Of a DNA stretch of 7,339 bases, positions 1-5,693 are shown piece by piece. Numbering within the stretch: position 1 is the first letter of the stretch; every line of letters starts with the position of its first letter. Origin of the DNA: Actinomycetota bacterium (lineage in GTDB: Bacteria > Actinomycetota > Actinomycetes > Nanopelagicales > Nanopelagicaceae); the NCBI GenBank assembly GCA_009702845.1, contig WLHG01000049.1, positions 1 through 7,339 of the forward strand, in the 5' to 3' direction. Both the position numbers and the translations under genes were made by a program. The notes below the pieces were generated by a model. It searched no databases, had not been told where the DNA came from, and saw nothing but the letters and a program-made list of their open reading frames with translations.

Positions 1-528
1 AGCAGAGTCGGAACTCTCGATGAGGAGGTTCTCATTACCGCATCCTTTGTATTCGGAAGCAATGAGTTATACCAATGGTTGGATTTAAACAAGAAGGTGC
101 GAATGCTAAGGACCGAGCGCACAAATGACCCATCGCAAATAGCGCGCCAAGCCAAGATGACATCAATTAATAGCGCTTTAGAAGTCGATCTATTTGATCA
201 AGCAAACGCCAGTCACGTTCGAGGTAAAATCTATAGTGGCTTTGGTGGCTCTACCGATTTCATAGTCGGTGCGCTGCATAGCCGTGGTGGTCAGTCATTT
301 GTAGCCTTGCCCTCATGGCATCCGAAGGCCGATGTCTCCACGATTGTGCCGAGATTACAAAGCAATGTCACGCACTTTCAACACTCCTATGTCGTCACCG
401 AACAGGGCGTAGCTGCCTGCTTCGGACATTCGCAGAATGATCAAGCGATAAATATTATTCATAACGCGGCGCATCCAAGTGTGCGAGAAGAGCTGATTTC
501 AAAGGCCAGCGAATTCGGCCTTATTTAA
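1..528 (+). CDS. Acetyl-CoA hydrolase/transferase family protein, C-terminal part (5' end outside window)
   Basis: Frame 1 is open from the first base to a TAA at 526-528, giving 175 residues that match the C-terminal domain of the acetyl-CoA hydrolase/CoA-transferase family (succinyl-CoA:acetate, 4-hydroxybutyrate or butyryl-CoA transferases). Family landmarks, in fragment numbering: TNDPSQIARQ followed by MTSINSALEVDLFDQAN (about 41-69), the glycine-rich GFGGSTDF (80-87), SWHPKAD (105-111), VVTEQGVA (131-138) and AHPSVREEL (157-165). Such enzymes move CoA between acyl-CoA and a free acid in the cytoplasm through a glutamyl-CoA intermediate. Whether the catalytic glutamate is present cannot be checked, because most of the protein lies to the left. 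The TTG at 79 is an internal leucine codon and not the start, since the homology continues upstream of it. Family assignment is firm; hydrolase versus transferase and the acyl substrate cannot be decided from this part. Confidence 0.9.
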   Translation, partial: SRVGTLDEEVLITASFVFGSNELYQWLDLNKKVRMLRTERTNDPSQIARQAKMTSINSALEVDLFDQANASHVRGKIYSGFGGSTDFIVGALHSRGGQSFVALPSWHPKADVSTIVPRLQSNVTHFQHSYVVTEQGVAACFGHSQNDQAINIIHNAAHPSVREELISKASEFGLI

Positions 529-959
529 CCCGCTAGTTCAAGGGGCCACTCATCGATGGGTGATTGGCTAAGTGGAAGCATCTTCCCATCCTTAGTGGTA
601 ATCGAAATGAAAGTTAGCGCCTGCTTTCCATCGATAGTCTTGGCTTTGCTTACAGTAATCTCAACTTCGGCATAGTGAAGTTTTCCAGCATCACAGCTCG
701 GCTCGCAGTCATTAATTTGATAGATACCTTCACCTGATGCACCCTTGGCGCTCCACGAGAGCCACGTGATTTTGTCGATTCCTACGCTGGTATCGCCACA
801 AAACTTGAGCATTGCCGTTGGCTTGTAATCTAAAATTCCACAGTTCGTAACATAAACCTGCGTTGTGACGGCTCGATTAACAAATATGTAGCCACCAAAG
901 CCTAATCCGATGATTGTTGCAAGAAGTGCAACCCACCCTTTCGACTGCCTGATAGACAT
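525..959 (-). CDS. Small membrane-anchored or secreted protein of unknown function
   Basis: A 144-residue protein that I do not recognise as a named family. Residues 8-28 form one hydrophobic segment (WVALLATIIGLGFGGYIFV) after a short basic start, so it is probably a signal anchor or uncleaved signal peptide with the rest outside the membrane. The exported part has four cysteines (40, 54, 85, 89), an ITWLSW segment (64-69) and a GEGIYQINDCEPSC stretch (76-89). This W-x-x-W then G-x-G then C-x-x-x-C order resembles small exported actinobacterial proteins of unknown role, and the cysteines could form two disulfides. It starts 23 bp after the dehydratase stop on the same strand, so co-transcription is possible. 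A TAGATT box 7 bases before its ATG suggests it also has its own leaderless promoter. Its stop overlaps that of the convergent CoA-transferase. A real gene is likely; function is unknown. Confidence 0.72.
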   Translation of the reverse strand: MSIRQSKGWVALLATIIGLGFGGYIFVNRAVTTQVYVTNCGILDYKPTAMLKFCGDTSVGIDKITWLSWSAKGASGEGIYQINDCEPSCDAGKLHYAEVEITVSKAKTIDGKQALTFISITTKDGKMLPLSQSPIDEWPLELAG

Positions 960-966
960 TTTTAGA

Positions 967-972
967 AATCTA
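967..972 (-). promoter_or_regulatory. Candidate -10 box (TAGATT) for leaderless transcription of the small membrane protein
   Basis: TAGATT on the minus strand matches TANNNT and lies exactly 7 bases before the ATG at 959, the spacing expected when transcription begins at the start codon. No purine-rich ribosome binding site is seen in front of that ATG, which supports the reading. No convincing -35 element was found. Confidence 0.4.
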
Positions 973-982
973 TCTCTGAGAG

Positions 983-2689
983 TTAATGTGACTCACGGGT
1001 TACGGCTGGACCGCTTGATCCAAGTAAGAAATCTAAATCTGCACCTTTATCTGATTGCATAACGTGATCTATATACATTCGCTGCCAACCACGAGACGGA
1101 TTGGCGTAAGCATCTTTGGACTTAGTTGATGGCGTTCGTTTGCTAATCTCTTCATCGGTTAATTTCACGTTTATGGTTCTTGCAAATACATCTAACTCGA
1201 TTATGTCGCCAGTTTGGATTATCCCGAGTGGTCCTCCCGCTGCCGATTCAGGGGCAACATGCAAAACTACGGTTCCGTAAGCTGTTCCACTCATTCGACC
1301 ATCACAGATACGGACCATATCCGTAACTCCTTTAGCCAGAATTTTGCGTGGAAGCTGCATGTTTGCAACTTCAGGCATTCCTGGATAGCCCTTTGGACCG
1401 CATCCACGAAGCACAAGGACACTATCTTCGGTTACTTCTAGATCATCATTATCGATTCGTTCATGAAAATCTTCGACACTTTCAAAGACAACTGCGGGGC
1501 CGGTATGTTTTAAAAGATGTGGACTTGCAGCCGAGGGTTTTATCACGGCTCCAAGTGGGGCTAAATTCCCACGAAGTACCGCGATTCCAGCCTCTACTTG
1601 AAGCGGATTCTCTCGAGTTCTGATTACATCTGCGTCGTAGATAGTGCCTTCGCCCAGAGTGGCAACAAGTGAGTCACCAGTTACGTTAATTGCCGCTGGA
1701 TTGAGCGATGCCTCAAGTTGGCGAAACACTGCATGTAATCCGCCGGCACGGTGGAAATCCTCCATCAGATACTTTCCAGATGGCTGCAGATTTACGATTA
1801 AGGGAATTCTCGATCCAATTGCATCAAAGTCATCAAGGGTTAGGTCAACGCCTAATCGACCTGCAATTGCTAAGAGATGAACCACGGCGTTAGTAGAGCC
1901 ACCAATTGCCGCTAAGGCAACAATTGCATTTTCAAAAGAGGCCTTAGTCATGATCTGACTTGGCTTGAGATCGCGCTTAACCATTTCGACAATATGACGA
2001 CCAGAGTTGTGCGATGCTTCAAGTAATCGTGAGTCAGCTGCCGGGATGCCAGCAATTTCTGGCATAGTCATTCCGAGAGCCTCGGCCATAAGGCCCATCG
2101 TCGAAGCCGTTCCCATCGTGTTGCAATGTCCGCGACTTCGAATCATTGAGGACTCTGAGTTTAAAAACTTCGCATTACTGAGCAGACCTGCACGCACCTC
2201 TTCGCTCAAGCGCCAAACATCGGTTCCGCAGCCAAGGGGATTTCCTTGAAAGGTACCCGTGAGCATCGGACCACCAGGAATTACCAGCGATGGAAGATCA
2301 ACAGAGGCCGCTCCCATTAGAAGTGCTGGAATTGTTTTATCGCAGCCGCCGAGGAGAATCGCCCCATCAATCGGATTTGCTCGCATTAACTCTTCAGTTG
2401 CCATCGCGACCATATTGCGCCACAGCATCGCTGTTGGCCTAACCAAAGTTTCACCGAGTGAGAGCATCGGTAGATTAAGAGGAACGCCACCGGCCTCCCA
2501 CACACCATTTTTTACACTTTGTGCAATCTCATCTAAGTGCGAGTTACATGGAGCTAAATCTGAAGCGGTATTGATGATTGCGATTTGAGGCCGGCCATCG
2601 AAGGAGGAATTTGGATTGCCTCTTCGCATCCATGCACGGTGTATATAAGCATCACGAGAATCTCCGCCGTACCAGTGCGCGCTTCGCAA
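983..2689 (-). CDS. IlvD/Edd-family sugar-acid dehydratase (L-arabinonate / D-xylonate dehydratase-like)
   Basis: The 568-residue product belongs to the dihydroxy-acid/6-phosphogluconate dehydratase family and most resembles its pentonate/hexonate branch (known members about 580-600 residues). These enzymes remove water from an aldonic acid to give the 2-keto-3-deoxy acid, using a [2Fe-2S] cluster and Mg2+ in the cytoplasm. The three cluster cysteines are visible: C48 (APCNSH), C116 (GGCDKT) and C189 (RGHCNTMG). Lys118 follows the second, and Ser467 of CDGRMSGT is the expected catalytic base. Spacing between these residues matches the characterised L-arabinonate dehydratase. The C-terminal marks GPKGYPGMPE (431-440) and RGWQRMYIDHV (533-543) favour the sugar-acid branch over IlvD of valine/isoleucine synthesis. 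It is divergent from a sugar lactonase, which fits the preceding pathway step. Start is TTG, fixed by a strong ribosome binding site. The exact substrate (arabinonate, xylonate, galactonate, fuconate) cannot be read from sequence. Confidence 0.93.
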   Translation of the reverse strand: MRSAHWYGGDSRDAYIHRAWMRRGNPNSSFDGRPQIAIINTASDLAPCNSHLDEIAQSVKNGVWEAGGVPLNLPMLSLGETLVRPTAMLWRNMVAMATEELMRANPIDGAILLGGCDKTIPALLMGAASVDLPSLVIPGGPMLTGTFQGNPLGCGTDVWRLSEEVRAGLLSNAKFLNSESSMIRSRGHCNTMGTASTMGLMAEALGMTMPEIAGIPAADSRLLEASHNSGRHIVEMVKRDLKPSQIMTKASFENAIVALAAIGGSTNAVVHLLAIAGRLGVDLTLDDFDAIGSRIPLIVNLQPSGKYLMEDFHRAGGLHAVFRQLEASLNPAAINVTGDSLVATLGEGTIYDADVIRTRENPLQVEAGIAVLRGNLAPLGAVIKPSAASPHLLKHTGPAVVFESVEDFHERIDNDDLEVTEDSVLVLRGCGPKGYPGMPEVANMQLPRKILAKGVTDMVRICDGRMSGTAYGTVVLHVAPESAAGGPLGIIQTGDIIELDVFARTINVKLTDEEISKRTPSTKSKDAYANPSRGWQRMYIDHVMQSDKGADLDFLLGSSGPAVTRESH

Positions 2690-2696
2690 GAAAGTG

Positions 2697-2703
2697 CTCC
2701 TTT
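2697..2703 (-). promoter_or_regulatory. Ribosome binding site AAAGGAG selecting the TTG start of the dehydratase
   Basis: AAAGGAG on the minus strand ends 7 bases before TTG at 2689. This is the best Shine-Dalgarno match in the window and decides the rare TTG start. The protein from this point begins MRSAHWYGGD, which matches where this dehydratase family normally begins (R-S-x-x-W-[FY]-G-G). Confidence 0.8.
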
Positions 2704-2770
2704 GATTTGAAGATGAAAGTGTGGCGAGTCTAGCCTTTCGATGAAGAGTCCGTCTAGCATAAGCGTTCTC

Positions 2771-2851
2771 ATGAGAGCATTTGTCGTTGATTCACCGGGG
2801 CTCGGCGCTGGTGATGGTCCAAAAGTTCATATTGATCCAAGGGATTCTTAA
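2771..2851 (+). other. Possible 26-codon small ORF in the lactonase leader
   Basis: An ATG at 2771 (also an in-frame ATG at 2741) opens a short frame beginning MRAFVVDSPGLGAGDG and ending at TAA 2849-2851, two bases before the lactonase ATG. The first ten residues look like the N-terminus of a zinc-type alcohol dehydrogenase, so it could be a remnant of a sugar dehydrogenase, a leader peptide, or chance. No ribosome binding site precedes either ATG. It contains part of the palindrome described for this intergenic region. Confidence 0.2.
2839..2844 (+). promoter_or_regulatory. Ribosome binding site AAGGGA of the lactonase gene
   Basis: AAGGGA lies 9 bases before the ATG at 2854, an acceptable match and spacing. 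It supports that start, and shows that this gene, like the dehydratase, is translated from a leadered mRNA, unlike the kinase/SIS pair. Confidence 0.55.
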
Positions 2852-2853
2852 TT

Positions 2854-3720
2854 ATGAATATTAGAACAATTTCTGAGGCCGTATCAGATTTGGCGGAAGG
2901 TCCGATCTGGAATCCGGTTACGAATAAAATAACTTGGGTTGATATTGGAAGACAGAGAGTTCATAAATCAGATTTCGATACTGGTCAATCGCAGACATTT
3001 AGTTTTGCAACCCCTATCTGCGCAATTGCCGAAAGATCAGATGGCGGCTATATCGCTGCAACTGGCGATGGATTTGCAAAGATTGGTGTTAACGGAGAAT
3101 TTTCACCCGTGCACACTTTTCTTGACGAGACAATGCGATTTAACGATGGAAAGGTAGATGCAGCAGGTCGCTTTTGGGCGGGAAGCATGGCATTAGATTT
3201 AACTCCCAATAGCGGCAGTCTCTTCCTTCTCGACATTGATGGGAGCTACCGAAAAGTGTTAGGGAATTTAACACTCTCAAATGGTTTGGCCTGGTCTCCC
3301 GATAACCAGTTTTTTTATCATATCGACAGCATTCCAGGAGTTATGAAGCGTTTTGATTTCAACCTAGAAACAGGGGCCCTGTCGAATGAATCCACATTTT
3401 TAACTTTTGAGCCCTCACAAGGAACCCCAGATGGAATGAGCATTACGCACGATGGATATCTCGTGGTCGCCTTGTGGGATGGTTCACGCTTAGAGGTTTT
3501 CTCTCCCGAGGGCAGAAAAATCGAAGAGATTCAACTTCCCGTTAAGCGTCCGACCTCATGCACATTTGCAGGAGAAGATGGAACGACACTCGTTGTGACC
3601 TCGGCGGCGCAAGATATCGATGATCCGAATGATTCACATCTGAATGGGATGGTACTTGCCTTAGAAGGAAGCGGCTTAAGCGGATTACCAAGTCGTATTT
3701 ATGGTGTTGGCAACCTATAA
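2854..3720 (+). CDS. SMP-30/gluconolactonase/LRE-family sugar lactonase
   Basis: A 288-residue six-bladed beta-propeller lactonase of the SMP-30/regucalcin family (usual length about 290-300), complete and without signal peptide, hence cytoplasmic. It would open an aldonolactone, the product of a sugar dehydrogenase, to the free aldonic acid using one divalent metal ion. The metal ligands known from human SMP30 have clear equivalents: Glu15 (AEGPIW), Asn143 (LSNGLAWS) and Asp193 (TPDGMS). The substrate-contact pair Arg95/Asn97 lies in RFNDGK (95-100), followed by the family signature GRFWAGSM (105-112). It is divergent from a sugar-acid dehydratase that would take its product, so a shared oxidative sugar pathway is the simplest reading. 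It converges on the kinase gene with 6 bp between stops and no visible terminator. Start ATG is supported by AAGGGA nine bases upstream. The sugar is unknown; many family members act on several lactones. Confidence 0.92.
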   Translation: MNIRTISEAVSDLAEGPIWNPVTNKITWVDIGRQRVHKSDFDTGQSQTFSFATPICAIAERSDGGYIAATGDGFAKIGVNGEFSPVHTFLDETMRFNDGKVDAAGRFWAGSMALDLTPNSGSLFLLDIDGSYRKVLGNLTLSNGLAWSPDNQFFYHIDSIPGVMKRFDFNLETGALSNESTFLTFEPSQGTPDGMSITHDGYLVVALWDGSRLEVFSPEGRKIEEIQLPVKRPTSCTFAGEDGTTLVVTSAAQDIDDPNDSHLNGMVLALEGSGLSGLPSRIYGVGNL

Positions 3721-3726
3721 AGCTTC

Positions 3727-4617
3727 CTACTGATGACTCCATCTGAGTAGTGGAGGGGAGTCGATTAACATGTTTTCGCCAATCCATTTCGCTCCATCTA
3801 AGTTATCTCCCTCTGCACTGGCAAACTTCGCGTGTGGTAGTTCTAAAGCGATACAAGTCTGGATAGCTTTAACGTAGTTTTCATTCCGCGATGCTCCACC
3901 TTGAATTGCAATCTCAAGTACGCCGTCCCTTGTACCGCCCGTTCCTAACCAAGTTGCAATGACGGTTTGCGCCAGTAAATTCGCACCCTCATTGCGGATA
4001 TCTATTGCAGTTGCCACTCCATTATCGGCTGCATCTAAGAGTGTTTGTGCCGATGAAATTGCAAGCGTGGCAGCATCTGTACCGTTCTTAGATTCGAGTT
4101 CATCAAAAGCGGCGAGCTGTGATTTAAATGTTGCAATCATGTCGATATCGCTACTGCGCCCTTGTCTTGCCGCTAAGGCCTTTGTGATTCCTAACTTTCC
4201 AAGCCAAAACCCACTGCCTTCATCACCGAAAGTGCTACCAAGTCCATCGCGATGTGCAAAAACTCCATCGCGACCACCAACAGATACAACACCTCCGCCG
4301 ATGGATAAAACAACTCCGTTACGTCCATGAAGTGCGCCAATAAATCCAGCTAAACCATCGTCGATCAGAGCCGTCTTGGTTGCACCAAAGAATTCATTGC
4401 AGAGCGCACCGTATGGTTCGGGGTCAGAGACAATTCCATTGAAACCAGTACAGGAGAGCGAGACAACATCCGATGACAATTTCGCAGAAGATTCAAAGAT
4501 TGATCGAAGCGCAGAAAGTGGGTGCTCGCCAGCTAACTTACCTCTAGTCGAATTTATCGAAGTATCACCCATGCGAATACGGCTGCCAGATTGACCTAAA
4601 TCGACCGAGAGCACCAT
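3727..4617 (-). CDS. BadF/BadG/BcrA/BcrD-type ATPase, N-acetylglucosamine kinase-like
   Basis: A 296-residue member of the actin-like ATPase fold, in the BadF/BadG family that includes N-acetylglucosamine and glucosamine kinases (usually about 300-330 residues). Expected role is ATP-dependent phosphorylation of a sugar, probably an amino sugar, in the cytoplasm. Visible parts: phosphate-1 loop VLSVDLGQSGSR (2-13), IDDG (85-88) at the place of the catalytic aspartate, phosphate-2 loop VVLSIGGGVVSVGG (102-115), the family hallmark FGDEGSGFWLG (130-140), and the adenosine-site IQGGASRN (238-245). Odd points: the usual DGGGTKT is DLGQSGS and the usual GTGS is GGGV, so nucleotide contacts deviate. 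The GDEGSG signature argues against a 2-hydroxyacyl-CoA dehydratase activator, and no dehydratase partner is present. It is divergent from a GlmS-like SIS gene, which supports amino-sugar use. No ribosome binding site; a -10 box 7 bases before ATG suggests a leaderless mRNA. Confidence 0.85.
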   Translation of the reverse strand: MVLSVDLGQSGSRIRMGDTSINSTRGKLAGEHPLSALRSIFESSAKLSSDVVSLSCTGFNGIVSDPEPYGALCNEFFGATKTALIDDGLAGFIGALHGRNGVVLSIGGGVVSVGGRDGVFAHRDGLGSTFGDEGSGFWLGKLGITKALAARQGRSSDIDMIATFKSQLAAFDELESKNGTDAATLAISSAQTLLDAADNGVATAIDIRNEGANLLAQTVIATWLGTGGTRDGVLEIAIQGGASRNENYVKAIQTCIALELPHAKFASAEGDNLDGAKWIGENMLIDSPPLLRWSHQ

Positions 4618-4624
4618 AGGCGTC

Positions 4625-4630
4625 AGAATA
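4625..4630 (-). promoter_or_regulatory. Candidate -10 box (TATTCT) for leaderless transcription of the kinase gene
   Basis: TATTCT on the minus strand fits TANNNT and stands 7 bases before the kinase ATG at 4617. That places the transcription start at or next to the start codon. No Shine-Dalgarno sequence is present between them. Confidence 0.55.
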
Positions 4631-4634
4631 GTTT
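4629..4634 (+). promoter_or_regulatory. Candidate -10 box (TAGTTT) for leaderless transcription of the SIS gene, overlapping the opposite -10
   Basis: TAGTTT on the plus strand fits TANNNT and stands 6 bases before ATG at 4641. Its first two bases (TA, 4629-4630) are also the first two bases of the opposite-strand box TATTCT. The two promoters therefore use one shared TA step. No -35 element is evident for either. Confidence 0.5.
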
Positions 4635-4640
4635 AAATTC

Positions 4641-5693
4641 ATGTGGGAAGATAGGAACATGAAGCAATTTGGTTCAGTAATGTCCTCAGAGATCGCAGAG
4701 ACCCCTGCCGTCTTTTCTAAGATTTTAAGTGATTTAACAGGCTTTGATTCGGTCAAGAATATTCTCAACACCGAGAAGATCCAATCGATATTAATTTTGG
4801 CACGTGGCACCTCAGATAATGCTGCGCATTACTTAAAGTACTTAATTGAAACCCAGATTGGGCTACCTGTTGGACTTACTTCGCCCTCATCAGTCACCGT
4901 CTATAAATCTGAGCTTAAATATGCCAACACATTAGTTATTGCAATCAGCCAAAGTGGTCAATCACCAGATCTAGTTCATTTTGCAACGGCAGCGCGAGCT
5001 GCAGATGCATATCTAATTGCTATTACTAATGATGCCCAATCGCCCCTGGCCACAATTGCTCACCACCATTTTCCACTGCTCGCCGGTCCAGAGTATGCAG
5101 TTGCAGCAACAAAGTCCTATAACGCACAGTTGTTGATTTCATATCTTCTTGTAGCAGCCTGGAGTAATAAAACCGTCAATGCGGCGCAGATAATTAGTGA
5201 AGCCACCCGAATTGGCGCAATTAGTAATTTGGTAACTGCCGCCGTACAGCAAACAGATCGCAACCATGAAATTGTGATCCTAGGCCGTGGATTTGCATAT
5301 CCCAATGCACGTGAGGCAGCGCTAAAGATTCAAGAAACCTGCAAAATCTCGGTACAGGGCCTATCGACGGCAGATTATCTTCATGGTCCAATCTCTGCAT
5401 TAACTGAGCAAACGCAGGTCTTCATTGTTGCGCCGAACCATATGCCTGCTGAATCAATTCTCGAAGCTACGACAAAAATCCGCACAACTTCACATCGAAT
5501 ATTTTGGATCGGCAATGGTGGGGCTCCAAGTGGCGATGATGTTGTAATCCCCGGATCTCAATGTGATGATGAGATTACTTCGACATTAGTCGATGCTATG
5601 GTTTTGCAGCGCTTTGCAATGGAGTTTGCAGTGGCATCAGGCTTTGACCCAGATGCACCTGTTGGTCTGTCGAAAGTAACGCTAACGCACTAG
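4641..5693 (+). CDS. Double-SIS-domain protein, GlmS-isomerase-like (probable glucosamine-6-phosphate deaminase type II)
   Basis: A 350-residue protein with two SIS sugar-phosphate isomerase domains (about 46-180 and 205-340) and no glutaminase domain. It resembles the isomerase half of glucosamine-6-phosphate synthase and NagB-II deaminases. SIS1 motifs: ARGTSDNAA (54-62), SQSGQSPD (103-110) and [12 protein letters not shown] (149-160). SIS2: [20 protein letters not shown] (215-234), YLHGP (246-250) and the C-terminal LSKVTLT (343-349). Glu232, His248 and Lys345 match the E. coli GlmS isomerase residues Glu488, His504 and Lys603, with the Glu-His spacing of 16 kept. Lacking the ammonia-supplying domain, it likely runs in the breakdown direction: glucosamine-6-P to fructose-6-P plus ammonia. 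A fructosamine-6-P deglycase or other amino-sugar isomerase is the alternative. The divergent kinase could supply its substrate. Start taken at 4641 from the leaderless -10; ATG at 4659 (GGGAAG eight bases before) is a real alternative. Confidence 0.88.
   Translation: MWEDRNMKQFGSVMSSEIAETPAVFSKILSDLTGFDSVKNILNTEKIQSILILARGTSDNAAHYLKYLIETQIGLPVGLTSPSSVTVYKSELKYANTLVIAISQSGQSPDLVHFATAARAADAYLIAITNDAQSPLATIAHHHFPLLAGPEYAVAATKSYNAQLLISYLLVAAWSNKTVNAAQIISEATRIGAISNLVTAAVQQTDRNHEIVILGRGFAYPNAREAALKIQETCKISVQGLSTADYLHGPISALTEQTQVFIVAPNHMPAESILEATTKIRTTSHRIFWIGNGGAPSGDDVVIPGSQCDDEITSTLVDAMVLQRFAMEFAVASGFDPDAPVGLSKVTLTH

Larger units (their letters stand above)
2690..2853. promoter_or_regulatory. Divergent regulatory region between dehydratase and lactonase, with palindrome and direct repeats
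   Basis: This 164-bp gap is the longest non-coding stretch here and must carry promoters for both flanking genes. It holds a perfect 10-bp palindrome TCTCATGAGA at 2767-2776, extendable to GTTCTCATGAGAGC with one mismatched pair. It also holds a direct repeat GTCTAGC at 2728-2734 and 2752-2758, starts 24 bp apart. TANNNT -10 candidates are TAGCAT (2755-2760, +), TATGCT (- strand, about 2757-2762) and TAGACT (- strand, 2727-2732), but none has a good -35. A palindrome in a divergent promoter of sugar genes is a natural operator for a GntR- or LacI-type repressor. No such regulator gene is in the window, so this is inference. Confidence 0.45.

Noticed and set aside
1214..2588. Several plus-strand open frames of 60-110 codons antisense to the dehydratase
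   Set aside because: They lie opposite a well-conserved dehydratase with intact active-site motifs, have no recognisable domains and overlap each other. They are shadows of its codon pattern.
983..2689. Dehydratase as IlvD of branched-chain amino acid synthesis
   Set aside because: The GPKGYPGMPE and RMYIDHV-type C-terminal marks and the adjacent lactonase fit the sugar-acid branch better. No other ilv or leu gene is nearby.
2554..2772. A 72-codon minus-strand frame overlapping the dehydratase start
   Set aside because: It is in a different frame from the dehydratase, has no ribosome binding site, and overlaps the proper start and AAAGGAG. The sequence shows no recognisable domain.
3727..3761. 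Possible terminator hairpin between lactonase and kinase (CTACT/AGTAG or GACTCC/GGAGTC)
   Set aside because: Both stems are only 5-6 bp with loops of about 15 bases, they exclude each other, they lie within the kinase 3' coding end, and no T-run follows. Chance is a sufficient explanation.
3959..4330. A 123-codon plus-strand frame inside the kinase gene
   Set aside because: It is antisense to the conserved kinase motifs, and its composition is serine/proline/alanine-rich as expected of a reverse-frame shadow. No family resemblance or credible start signal.
4641..5693. SIS gene as full glucosamine-6-phosphate synthase (GlmS)
   Set aside because: There is no N-terminal glutaminase domain with its catalytic cysteine, and the length of 350 residues covers only the isomerase half.
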